A DNA stretch of 59,521 nucleotides from Rhizaria sp. SCN 62-66 (lineage: Eukaryota; Rhizaria, unplaced), in assembly GCA_001724265.1 (NCBI GenBank), contig MEDY01000160.1, forward strand, positions 1 through 59,521, written 5' to 3'. Every line of letters begins with the position of its first letter. Position 1 is the stretch's first letter. A program made the position numbers and the translations under genes. This document shows positions 30,215 to 40,859 of the stretch, piece by piece. Under the pieces are notes generated by a model. The model searched no databases. It saw nothing but the letters and a program-made list of their open reading frames with translations, and was not told the origin of the DNA.

Positions 30215-30985
30215 TTACGCGTGGGGCGCAAACTGTGAGTTGAGCGGGATGGTCTTCTCCTTGTACTTGCGCTGGATGTAGGAAAACGCGACGTTGCATT
30301 CGCGCGGGTCCTTAGCGAGCTCGTCGCAGAGCTGGATGTAGTCGCCCTCGCTGATGGTCACCATGGCCAACAGCACGCGGTTGCGGAAGCGCTGCTCATC
30401 GAGCTGCGCGCGCACGCGGGCCAGCTCCAGCTCGGCGTCCTTAAGGCGCGCGTTCAGCTCGGCGGCTTGCAGCGCGACGTCGGAGCCGCCGGCCTGGGCG
30501 ACGAGCGTGCGCTGCTGGTTTGCCACCGTGGTCTCGAGGGCGGCATTGTGGCGCTGCGCGTCGGCGAGCATCATCTGCAGTTGCTGCAGCTGCTGCGTCT
30601 GCGCCGGGGACGCGGCCGCAGCGGGGGAGGCGGCAATCGCGGCAACGGGGGCGGCCGAGGGGGTCATGGCGGGAACGGGACGCGTCGCGGCGACCTGGAG
30701 GAGAGCGAAGTATGGGTGAAACAGGGGGACAGGGAATCAAGGAACAGAAGTGAGTTTCATTGCACAAGGAAGGGAAGACGTCGGACAACAGCGGTGTAGA
30801 AATATTGAAAGGAAGCCAAGGTAGCCTAGTAAGTAGCGTTGGTGTTCGTTTGCGTTACAACGTACGAGAACCCACTGGCCAGCCTGGTCCATTTGGAACT
30901 GGTAGCCGTTCAAGTTGAGGGAGGGACAGGGAAGTTCTTTGGGCACCTGCACAATGCCCATCTTGGGACGCCCGAAGAAGCTCAT
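30215..30985 (-). CDS. small coiled-coil protein, function unknown
   Basis: Exons 30985-30866 and 30694-30215 (phase 0; GTACGT...TCCAG, 171-nt intron) give 199 residues ending in TAA. The first 40 residues (MSFFGRPKMGIVQVPKELPC..., then LNLNGYQFQMDQAGQWVL) look like a small folded beta element. An Ala/Pro linker follows, then a long Gln/Ala/Leu/Glu helix (about 65-150) with coiled-coil spacing, and a conserved-looking tail rich in Tyr, Asp and Cys that ends PLNSQFAPHA. No family is recognised. The AG of CTTTAG lies three bases before the ATG and the preceding 100 bases are pyrimidine-rich on this strand. It is divergent from the AP-2 alpha gene, so they share an upstream region of about 0.9 kb. 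Confidence 0.75.
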
Positions 30986-31889
30986 GGACTAAAGTAAGCG
31001 TACAAACAAAGCATGGAAAAAGAGAAAAGCGTGGAGAAAGTGAGGGTTTGAGGAGTGGGAAAGTGGGGAGCGGGGCGGAAGGGGGCGGCAGGCGGTGGCA
31101 GTGTGGCAAGGGAAAGAGGGGGCGCTAACGGCTCTTGACTTTCGGGTAATAGAAAGCGCAAGGCGGGATAAGGAATGATGGTAGAATTTTCAGATGCAAG
31201 GGTAACATAAGTATACCCGAAACTCGCCGATTGACGGATGAAGCACGTCTATTCAACCTGTTTTAGTTCGGGCCCAACTCTGACTGAGAGTTGTGTCGTC
31301 GAAACGCTCACGGTCACCCCAGCGGCCTTGCTTTAGACTGTCGATCAAATTTTGACCGACCGCCGACCGAGACTGACTGACCGAGCTCTTGGTGGGCTGC
31401 AGCCTCGAGCCTACGACGTTTTGCACTGGGAACGAATCTATCATTTTCTCCGTCATTCTTTCGCCTGGGGCGTTGTAACGGGGTGTATTCGTTGTTTAGA
31501 GCAGAGTGTGTTTTGTGTTTGTGTTGATCAGTCCGCTGGGTGGTTTCTTTGCGTCGATTTAACTGGCGATTCCAAGCCCTGCCTCCACCCCCCACACTCG
31601 TTAACTCAAACGTCTCAATGCTCCGCGCTCCCGACGTCCCCACGATCTCCCCCGCTCTGCTCTGTCACAATCTACTTCTACGCGCTTGTCTCATATCCGA
31701 ATTACAACGCAAGACTCTCTATTAGCTCTTCCGCGGCCCGTTCTATCCCCCGCAGAAAGATCTTTCTTCATTCATATCCTAGCTTGAGCCGCCTTGCTTC
31801 TTCTTTTCCTTTCTCTCTTGCCTCTCTCTCACTCTTCCTGCTGCCCATTTGCCGTTGTTCCTTGCTTACCGCAGACAGTTTCGCCCGCC
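30986..31889. promoter_or_regulatory. divergent promoter region between the coiled-coil gene and AP-2 alpha
   Basis: Both flanking genes read outward. The left 110 bases are purine-rich on the plus strand (pyrimidine-rich upstream of the minus-strand gene) and the right 100 bases (31796-31868) are strongly CT-rich. A TCACGGTCA copy is at 31308-31316. The longer frame at 31352-32962 (+) is a shadow of the AP-2 alpha exon plus this flank. Confidence 0.5.
31796..31874 (+). promoter_or_regulatory. long polypyrimidine tract plus AG upstream of AP-2 alpha
   Basis: A CT-rich stretch of about 75 bases ends in TTACCGCAG (AG at 31873-31874), fifteen bases before the ATG at 31890. This is the strongest acceptor-like site of its kind in the window. 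Confidence 0.45.
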
Positions 31890-34800
31890 ATGTCGTCGAA
31901 AGAGATGCGCGGGTTGTCCGTCTTCATCCAGGACCTGCGCTACGCCCAGTCCAAGGAGCAGGAGGCCGACCGCGTCAAGAAGGAGCTGGCCAACATCCGC
32001 GCCAAGTTCACCTCCACCTCGAACCTGTCAGACTACGACAAGAAGAAGTACGTGTGGAAGCTGCTGTACATTGCACTGATGGGCTACAACATCGAGTTCG
32101 GCCACATGGTCGCCGTCGGCATGATCGGCTCCAAGAACTTCACTGTCAAGCAAGTCGGCTACATCGCCTGCACCATCCTCTTCACGGAGAAGTCCGAGCT
32201 GCTGCGTCTGATGATCCAGACGATCCGCATCGACATGATGTCGCACTCGGACGCCATCCAGGGCCTCGCGCTCGCCTGCGTCGCGAACCTGGGCGGCAAG
32301 GAGTTCGCCGAGACGCTCATCACCGACGTCGCCAAGGTCCTCTTCTCGCCCCAGACGCGCGCCATCGTCCGCAAGAAGGCCGCGCTGTGCATGCTGCGCA
32401 TCCTCCGCAAGTGCCCCGACCTTATGCCCCAGGACGGCGACTTCCCCGCCCGCATGCAGTCCCTGCTCGACGACGGCAACATCGGCGTCCTCACCGCTGT
32501 GGCATCACTCTTCCTCGGCGTCGCGTCCATCACCACGACTGGCTACGACGACGTCGTCTCCAAGGCCGTGACGATCCTCACCAAGCTGTGCTTTGCCGAC
32601 GCCCGCAACAAGTCCTTCTACAAGTACTACCAGACGATCTGCCCCTGGCTCCAGGTCAAGCTGCTCAAGCTGCTCCAGTACTATCCCCCGCCCACCGAGG
32701 ACAAGTCCACCGCCGCGCGGCTCTCGAACGTCATTGCCGAGATCCTCACGCGCACGGTGGTGACGCAGAACGTCAACAAGGACAACGCCGACCACGCCAT
32801 CCTGTTCGAGGCCGTCAACCTGGTCGTGGCGCTCGCGCGCAAGGGCCACCCGCTGCACCTCGAGGACACCAGCCGTCTGCTCGGCCGCTTCGTGGCGATC
32901 CGCGACCCCAACTTCCGCTACATGGGGCTCGAGGCCATGCGCAAGCTCGCCCACCTGACTGACATGGTTCCCGTCATCCGCACTCACCAGGTACGTCCAC
33001 GCTCTATCGAGTGTTATTTTAGTTTCAATATTCCAGTTTTGTTTTTGTCGTGATATGAACATATTTTCATTTTATTTTAAAGTATTATATCAAAAAATGG
33101 AGTTATATTTTCCCCCAATTTCATTCATGACTAATATCTCACACATATCTCTTCTTCATATCTTTAACAAACTCCTATTACAGGCGACGATCCTGGCCTC
33201 GCTCAAGGACGCCGACGTGTCGCTGCGCAAGCGCGCGTTGGACCTGCTCTTCGCCATCTGCGACAAGTCCAACTGCGTCGAGATCGTCGAGGAGCTGATG
33301 GCGCTGCTGCGCTCTGAGGCGCTGGGCATGCGCGAGGAGCTGGTGCTTAAGGTCGCCATCCTGGCCGAGAAGTTTTCCCCCAACCTGCAGTGGTACGTCG
33401 ACACGGTGATGACGCTCGTGGCCTACGCGGGCGCGTTTGTGACGGACGACATCTGGTTCCGCATCGTGCAGGTGATCACTAACAACGACGACCTGCAGGA
33501 CTACGCCGCCACGCGCGCGTTGGTCCACATCGCGGACCCCGAGCTGCACGAGAACGGCGTCAAGCTCATGGGCTACGTGCTGGGCGAGTTCGCCTACCGC
33601 ATCACCGACGCGTCTGTGGCGCCCGAGGCCATCTACAACGCGCTGCGCGACAAGTACAAGACGGTCACGGCGCCCACGCGCGCCTTGCTGCTCACGGCCT
33701 TCTGCAAGATGGCCAACACGTACCCCGAGCTTAAGGCCGCCATCGACTCCCAGGTCCTGCGCGCGCGCGCCAACGCCGCGTCGCTCGACGCCGAGGTGCA
33801 GCAGCGCGCGAGCGAGTACTTGGCGCTGGGCGAGCAGGACGAGGCCTTCGTCGAGGCCGTGCTTAACGTCATGCCGCGCTTCGAGGACCGCGACGAGGAC
33901 GCGCTGATGAAGCGCGTGCAGGCCGCCGCGGCCGCGGCCGCGGACCGCGATGTGTGGACGCGCCCCGAGGCCGCGCGCGCCGCCGAGGAGGAGGAGGAGA
34001 ACAACGCCGCCGCCAACGCCGCCAACAACAACGACGACGACGACGGCGAGGGCGGTGCGCATAGAGGCGCTGCGGGCGCCGGCACGGGCGACGACGACGA
34101 GGAGGACCTGGGCCACCACTCGGCGGACCCCTACCCGCCGCAGAAGCCCTCGCTGGTGCAGAAGGCGCTGCGCGGCGAGGCGGACAAGTCGCCCGACATC
34201 TACCTCTCTCGCGCGCTGGCCGTGGCGGCCAAGGTGGCCCCGGGCGACACGGCCGCGCAGGCCAAGATGATCGTCGTCGTGGTCAACAAGTCGGCCGTGC
34301 CGATGACCAACGTCGAGCTCCACCTGCCCCAGAGCGACGTGCTCAAGGGCGTCCAGAAGCCCGCCTCGATCGCGACCCTGGCTCCCGGCGCTCAGGACCG
34401 TTTCCTTGTCCTCTGGTCCGTCTTCCGGCCCTACGACGCGCCGCCGCCCGCGAAGCTGACCTTCACGGTCCCGGCCGCGCTCGAGGGCGCCGCGGCCTCG
34501 GCGTCGCTGGTCGCCGCCCCCGCCGTCACGGCGTCGCTCATCCCCGGCCTGGAGGAGTTTGACCTCCTGGGCATGATGGGTGGCGGCAGCGCCAGCGCCC
34601 CCGCGGCGGCCGCCACGAGCCATAACATGTCCGTGGCGCTGCATCTGCCGCTGCTGGCGGCGTCCTTCACGCAGCCGGCCCCGATGCAGGGTCCCGCGTT
34701 CCTGCCCGCATGGAAGGGCCTGGCGCAGCAGGTCGTCGGCAAGGTCCGCCTCGACTCGCCCATCACGGGCGCCGGCGTTCGCGCGCTGGCCGCCAAGGCG

Positions 34801-35040
34801 CTCAACCTCGCCGTCGTGACGGGCTGCGACGACAACGACAACAACGTCTACGCCGCGGGCACCTTCTGCACCAACACCAAGACCGCGGCGGGCGCCGCCG
34901 TCAACATCCCCGTCATGATCCGCGTCGAGACCCGCCCCAACGTCTTTGTCGCGCGCGTCACCGTTAACTCGGGCCACGCGGGCGTCGCGGAGGCGTTCCT
35001 CAAGGCGCTGTCGCACGTGCTCCTCGGCCGTCTCGAGTGA
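31890..35040 (+). CDS. AP2A1: AP-2 adaptor complex subunit alpha (alpha-adaptin)
   Basis: Exons 31890-32990 and 33184-35040 (phase 0; GTACGT...TTACAG, 193 nt) give 985 residues ending in TGA. AP-2 links clathrin to cargo and PIP2 at the plasma membrane during endocytosis. The trunk is clearly alpha-adaptin: MRGLSVFIQDLR near the N-terminus, KKELANIRAKF, GYNIEFGHM, CPWLQVKLLKLLQYYPPP, and across the junction THQ|ATILASLKDADVSLRKRA, then ELVLKVAILAEKFSPNLQWY and TAPTRALLLTAF. The hinge (about 650-730) is acidic and Ala/Asn-rich. An ear region follows (IVVVVNKSAVPMTNVELHLP and the C-terminal platform part ending FLKALSHVLLGRLE). The length matches animal alpha subunits (about 940-980). The trunk similarity distinguishes it from the beta, gamma and delta large chains. 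Confidence 0.94.
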
Positions 35041-35660
35041 AGTGAGTGACCGTGAGCGAGCAGTGACTGTGAGCGCAAGAGCAAGTGACTCGTGACTTGC
35101 GAGTTGTTTGGTTTGAGTTTGAGTTTGGATTTGTTGTTTTTAATGCTGGCCAGCGTATGTTGGAGCAACAATAGCATTCGTTTGTGATTGCTGTGCTATG
35201 TTGCGATCAACAACTTGTCGAACGCGAATAAGCAAAAGAAACATCATAGAGGAACCACGTTGTGATGTCTTTATCGCTATCGCTGTTTTGAACTTTAATA
35301 GTTTCAGAACATGAGGCAGGCGCACAGTTCTCGGATATTTTCAGCACAGATTTACAATACAATGTATAATTATAAACATTTACTTACCTTACACAGTGCA
35401 TTGCTCGAAGTTTTGTGCCTTTCTAATGACGTTCGAATGATACACATTGTATTGCTTATTCTTTACTGGTAAGGAAATACACCTGTGCTTAAATATGTTA
35501 AGGCTTACTCTTTAAATATATCATACTCAATTTTCGGTTCATACAAACTACAGTTCCATTCTGGCCCTCTGACCTTTGATTCAGCTCACATAAACAACCA
35601 TCACGTGTCAGTCCATAGCTCACTGCTCAGCCACTGCTCAGTCAGTCCAACACAGCCCGC
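35041..35660. other. AT-rich region between convergent genes
   Basis: The 3' flanks of AP-2 alpha and of the Msp1 gene meet here. Directly after the AP-2 alpha stop there is a TGACCGTGA copy (35047-35055) and a TGACTGTGAGC variant about ten bases later. No gene is seen. Confidence 0.55.
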
Positions 35661-38004
35661 TCACATCTGCTGCTGGCCGCGGTGGCCGCTCTCAGCCGAC
35701 TTAGCGACGGCGCGCTTGTGCAGCTGGATCGCGCGCAGGATCTGCACGGCGCTGGCCTGCAGCTGCTGCAGCGGCAGGCGGGCTAGCATCACCGTCTCGC
35801 GGGTCATCGCCGCCGCGGCGCCCGGAGGCGGGCGGAACATCCTGTTGAGGAATCGAAACAAAGTGAGGCCAAGGAAACAGAAAGCAAGCAAAGATGTTTG
35901 AGTGACTCTGTAAGGAAATAATTTCGACAAAGCGAAAAAATAGCTTAAAAAAGCATGAAATAAAAATAAAAGCAGACATATTAAAGTCAACCGTGATATA
36001 TCTCATGTTAAAATGAAGGGTTTAGCTTGCGTACCTCGCCATCGCAGCCACCTCGGCAGCCTCCGCAGTGACATCCCCCATCGCAGTAGTCGCGGCCGCG
36101 GTCTTCGGACTGGCAGCACCGGGAGTCGTGAAGGCAAACTCGCCGTCATGGCCGTCATCGGCGCTCTCAGCACTCGAGCCCGCAGCCGCAGCCGCAGTCG
36201 CATTGCGAGTGCTATTGTTGGCGCCGCTAAGGCCAAACATCTCTGCCAGGGCCTCGACGGTGCCGTCGTCCTCGTCCTCCTCCTCAAGCCCACTCGCACC
36301 CGCGCCAGCGCCGCTGCTGTTGATGTTGTTGGTGTTGGCGTAGGGGCTGTACCCGCCGTTGGCAGCCTGCTGGTGCTTGTAGAAGCGCTTCATGTGGCGC
36401 ATGCTCTCGGCGCCGGTGGCCTTGACCGAGGCCAACGCCACGGTGAAGTCGGCGGCCGTCACGGCCCGCAGCCGCATGTCCCGCGCCCCGCGCCGCGCGC
36501 GCCGTTGCACGGGCCGCGCCGCGGCGCCGGGGCCCTGGACTGCGCGCGCCAGAGAGGAGCTCATGCTGACGCCGCCCGTGGCGTCCGAGTCGGGCACGGT
36601 CGCGTCGGGGTCACTGTCGTCGTCGTCGGTCACGAAGCCGTCGTCCTCGTCATCGCTCTCGCCGCCGCCGCGCGCCGCCGCCTTGCTATTGCCCGCTGCG
36701 TTGTTGTGCGTGTGGATGCGGTTCGCGGCGGCGAAGTGCTTGCGGTTGCGGCGAGTGAACTCGCGCAGGGGCTCCATCGCGGCCGCCTTGCAGAGCTCCT
36801 TGAGGTCAGACCCCGAGTACTCGTCGGTCTGCGCGGCCACATGCGCCACTAGCGCCCCCGGCTCCCCGGCCAGGGGGATGTCGCGCAGCAGCAGGGTCAG
36901 GATGGCGGCGCGCTCCTCAAGCCCGGGCAGGTCGAAGAGGATCTGGCGCGGCATACGGCGCAGGAAGGCGGCGTCGATGTCGAAGGGGCGGTTGGTTGCG
37001 CCCAAGACAAGGACGGGGGCGGAGTGGTCGGTAACGAGCCCGTCCCACTGCGCCATAAACTCGCCCTTAATGGTGCTGCTGGCGGAGCGGTCGAGCGAGG
37101 AGCGCGAGGACAGGAACACGTCGACCTCGTCGATGAAGATGATGCTGGGCGCGAACTTACGCGCCAGAGAGAAGATGGCGCGGGCGATCTTCTGCGACTC
37201 GCCGTACCACTTGTTCTCCAGCGTCGAGAAGTTGACCGGGATGAAGGTCGCGTTGCACTCCTTGGCGATGGCCTTGGCCATGAGTGTCTTGCCCGTCCCG
37301 GGCGGCCCGTAGAAGAGCACGCCCAGCGGGATCGAGAGCAGGTTGTGCGCGGGGGTCGCCGCTGCCGTCGCGCCCTCGCCAGCCTTGGCCATCGCAGACG
37401 CGGCGCTCGGGCGGCCGCCGGCGCGCTTGTTGGCTTTGCTGCTGCTGTTGTTGGCGGAGAAGGCGGTGGCGGAGTTGAAGAGTTGGGGGTGCTGCAGCGG
37501 CAGGAGAATCGTCTCCCACAGGGTCTCTTTGATGTTGCGGAGGCCGCCGATGTCGTCGATGGAGACGTTGATTTGCTCGGGGAAACACATGTCGGAGAGG
37601 ATCATCATCTCGTGCTCGTCGATAGCGGGAAGGGTGCCCGGACGCTGTACGTATGCGCACAACAAAGCAAGGAGGCAAAAGCAAGCGAAAACGATGCAAG
37701 AGAGAGAAACGTAAGCAAAGCGGGTTATAACGAGGTTTTAGAGAAAAATAGAGTATAGAAGAAATAGGCGAGAGGTAATTAAGCTTTGTTGTAGCTAGAT
37801 TAAGGAACGTACGCCGAGCTTGATCCAGATTTTGTAGAGGGCCTTGGTAGCAGCTTTGGAGCGCTCAGTGTCCTCGTTCTTGAAATGGTTTGCGATCTTG
37901 CGCGCGAGCCAGATCGACACGATCGTCGGGGCAACAACGGTGATGACTTCAAATGCCGTGGCAATCCACGCCTTCCAGTTCGCCTGGTTGGCGGCACTGG
38001 ACAT
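35661..38004 (-). CDS. ATAD1: Msp1/ATAD1-like membrane AAA ATPase
   Basis: Exons 38004-37813, 37644-36035 and 35841-35661 (phases 0 and 2; donors GTACGT and GTACGC) give 660 residues ending in TGA. Msp1/ATAD1 extracts mislocalised tail-anchored proteins from the outer mitochondrial and peroxisomal membranes. A single membrane segment (about 12-36) near the N-terminus is followed by a linker. The AAA domain starts at SIDDIGGL; Walker A GPPGTGKT is at 177-184, pore loop KWYGES at 209-214, Walker B IIFIDE at 232-237, then GATNRPFDIDAAFLRR and SGSDLKELCKAAA. Two departures from the usual length of about 360: a Ser/Ala/Lys insertion of some 45 residues just before Walker A, and a long acidic/Ser C-terminal extension ending in an amphipathic Leu/Gln/Ala helix in the last exon. 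A pyrimidine tract ending CCCCCCAG lies six bases before the ATG. Confidence 0.9.
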
Positions 38005-38340
38005 CGCGGGCTGGGGGGTGCAAAGGGGCGGGGAGGAAGGGGAGATGCGAGTGTCAGGCCGAAGTTGAGAAATGGCGCGCAAAGTAGGATAGACGAAGAC
38101 CGAGTAAAGTCTAAAAACAAGAACAAGTAGGTACATGAGGGTTAAACACGATGATTGATGTAATTCACTGTTCTGACGATGGGAAGGTATAGTTATGGAC
38201 TGCCGCAGTTTTGTGTCTTCTCGCCCTTGACTCTCCAGCCAGCGCTTGTGGCTGGTCACTACAGGCACCACAAAACACATTTCATTGAAGTTCATAGGCA
38301 TAATGATTAAGAAAAATCACGAGACTTAATTTATTAATAG

Positions 38341-38354
38341 TAACTTTAAAGTTA
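38341..38354. repeat. 14-bp perfect palindrome
   Basis: TAACTTTAAAGTTA is self-complementary over its full length. Possible protein-binding site, or chance in AT-rich DNA. Confidence 0.5.
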
Positions 38355-38408
38355 TACTTTTTACGAAGGTTTTATATGATGAGTTTATCATTTGGATGAG
38401 ATATTATG

Positions 38409-38431
38409 CTTGAAGTTTTCGTTACTTCAAG
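38409..38431. repeat. stem-loop with an 8-bp stem
   Basis: CTTGAAGT and ACTTCAAG flank a 7-base loop. It lies in intergenic DNA 0.4 kb beyond the stop of the Cys-rich gene. Confidence 0.5.
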
Positions 38432-38858
38432 TAACACTCATTCGCAGCGTTACACAGTATAAACAGATGATATAAAAGATTATCGCAACAATTCCGAATT
38501 ATTTAAGTGTTTTATTTACTAAATTAACACACAGCCTCTAAAAATCGTTAATTACCACTCTGAGCAGTGCCGTTTTCACATTGATGCGTAACACAACCAC
38601 CGCAACAGCAACGCTAAAGCATCGATGTTACTGCTGCCATCAGGATGAAACTAGCAGGTTACAATGGTAACGCGTTAAACATTGACAGGAAACACCTCGG
38701 GCTCGGGTGTTGGCCCCGTAGAAGGCTCAGCAGTGGCCATATTCGAGACACCCTCTTCAGGGTACGCAAGCCTAAGAAATAGCACAAAACAGAGGTTTTG
38801 AAGCCATGTATAAGAGCTTTTCATGTAAAAACGATAATATACTATAAAAAACACATTG

Positions 38859-39326
38859 TTAAAAAAATATATGCACTTTTCGGTTTAGTTCGAGCATATT
38901 ATGCTGATATAAGTGCGATTTCGTCGCCATGACGGACCTTGGGACGAGCTCGCCGCTCTCGCAGCCGTACCGCTCCGCGTTGAAGCACGCTGCGCCACAC
39001 AGCGACGGCGCCGAGTACGGGCACGCAAACTCCTCAAAATGGCAGATAGAGTTGGCGCGGTTGACGCAGCCGTTGCCGCAGCGGACTTCGCCGAACTGGC
39101 AGATCATGTTGGCCGAGCACGTGTGTGTGGCCGGGTTGTAGCAGCCCACGACGCCGGCGCGGCCGCGGAGGACGATGTTGCAGGGACGGTTCGGTTCAGA
39201 GCAAGGGTTGCGCAAACGGGCGGGAGCGCGAGTTGCGAGCGCCAACGTTGTAGTTAGTAGCAGAAGATAAATGAGGAGTGGGAGAGAGCGGGCGAGTCGC
39301 GAGAGCGAGGCTTGACAGGCAGCCAT
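38859..39326 (-). CDS. secreted cysteine-rich protein with three CxN-type repeats
   Basis: A single exon of 155 residues ends in TAA. The N-terminus has a basic stretch, then a Leu-rich core (LPLLIYLLLLTTTLALA, about 15-31), a clear signal peptide. The mature part has twelve cysteines, an even number consistent with disulphides, and three spaced copies of a C-[YVF]-N-x6-C unit (CYNPATHTC, CVNRANSIC, CFNAERYGC), the last two preceded by CGxxC. This resembles the short Cys-rich modules attached to fungal and oomycete beta-glucanases (CBM52-like), so sugar binding outside the cell is a reasonable guess, no more. ATG 39326 follows a pyrimidine tract ending TTTTTAAG by six bases; an in-frame ATG at 39365 lies upstream of that tract and would add 13 residues. 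The last 30 residues come from more AT-rich DNA. Confidence 0.7.
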   Translation of the reverse strand: MAACQASLSRLARSLPLLIYLLLLTTTLALATRAPARLRNPCSEPNRPCNIVLRGRAGVVGCYNPATHTCSANMICQFGEVRCGNGCVNRANSICHFEEFACPYSAPSLCGAACFNAERYGCESGELVPRSVMATKSHLYQHNMLELNRKVHIFF

Positions 39327-39817
39327 CGAACACTTAAAAACAACGAAGAAACAGAGGTATGCCATAAGCTACACGAAGGGTTTTGGGCATGATCGATATC
39401 AAAGCGGATTTGTTTAAGTTGTCTTAACGCTTTCAATAAGTAGCATATCCATATCCAACAATTTCTTATCCGGAAATCGACATGAACAAGATCGGCTTCC
39501 TCGTTGCGCTTCCATCCGCAACGGAGCTCACAGTCGTTAGTCATTCATTGCCCACAGTCAAGGAGCTAAACACACAGGATACCATTTGAGATTAATAAAC
39601 TATAACGTATGTATTTACTTCAAATTAACCTTTTAATTCTTCATGGCCTTACCCATATAGATAACTGACAGAAACAAGACTTTGATCTCTCTCGCTTCCA
39701 AAAGGCCTTTACTTGATTGATCTCACTATGCATCAATCGATCCTTTCAACTCAGTCCATAAGCGCCTTTTTGGCGATATTATGCTTGCAGTAACGTAATT
39801 GCTCTGTCACTCTTTGT
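39327..39817. other. AT-rich intergenic region, no gene seen
   Basis: Lies between the Cys-rich gene and the stop of the ArfGAP gene, both on the minus strand. Nothing beyond the acceptor-like tract at 39333-39358 is recognised. Confidence 0.5.
39333..39358 (-). promoter_or_regulatory. pyrimidine tract plus AG upstream of the Cys-rich gene
   Basis: On the minus strand a T/C-rich run ends in TTTTTAAG six bases before ATG 39326. It helps choose this start over the ATG at 39365. Confidence 0.4.
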
Positions 39818-40521
39818 TCAACGGAGGTCAGCGAAGAAGTCGTCCTCGAACCCGTCGCTGAGTACGGGCTTCTTCTCTTCCACAGGGGGGGCCGCGGCCG
39901 CTGCCGGCGCCGGCGCCGACACAGGCGCAGCAACCGGGGAAGCCACAGCTGCAGCAGGGGCAACCGGGGAGGAGGCGGAGGGAGCAAAGAAGTCGAAAGC
40001 ATCGCTCGCGCCGGCACTAGAGCTCGCGCTCGCAGGGGCAGTAGCAGCAGCGTTAGTGTTATTGCTGCTGACGCTGAGGCCGCCGAACGCGCTTTGCAGC
40101 ACCGCATCATTGCTGCTGCTGTTGGCAGGGGTGCTGCTGAAGCCGAGGCCCAGAACATCACTGACACTGCTCCCGCTCTTGACAATCGGGCTGGCCGCCG
40201 CAGCACTCGTTGTCGCAGCAGCAGCAGCAGCAGGCTTAGAGCTAGAGCTTGAGTTAACGTTGCTGCTGCTGCTGCTGCTGGCGGGAGAGGCCATGGACTG
40301 GGGACGCATGCTGCTCCAAATGTCGTCGATGTTGCTGGCGCTGGCGCTGCTGCTGCCGAAACCGCCGTAGACGCCGCGGGGCGCGCTGGCTGCGGCGGCG
40401 GGGTTGTACAGGGGAGTGGCACCGGTACCCGTGCCGGTACCCGTGCCGGCACTCGCGGTTGCCGTGTTGGAGCTAGAGCCAAAGCCGCCGTAAGGATTAC
40501 TACTGCTCGTCGCGTAATTGG

Positions 40522-40557
<36 letters not shown>

Positions 40558-40825
40558 TGTTATATGAGGAGCCGGCGTGGGGGCTGCCGAGGCCGGGCGC
40601 GGGCGCGGAGCCGGCCTGGAAGCCCACCTCGGCCCCCGGCACGGTACCGCCGACGCTGGCACTCAAGCCGTCGTCGGCGTTGTAGCCGCCACCGCCACCG
40701 CTGCTGCTAGAGCTAGAGCTAGAGCTAGAGTAGCTGTTGGCGTTGCTAGAGCCGGAGCCGCTGGAGCTGTTGTAGCTGCCGCTGCCGAAGCCGCCGTAAG
40801 GGTTGGTCGTGCCGTTGTACCCAGA

Positions 40826-40859
<34 letters not shown>

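Larger units (their letters stand above)
38005..38858. other. intergenic region with a palindrome and a hairpin, no gene seen
   Basis: The 45 bases next to the Msp1 start are pyrimidine-rich on the minus strand. The rest is AT-rich and holds a 14-bp palindrome at 38341-38354 and an 8-bp stem-loop at 38409-38431. Confidence 0.55.
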
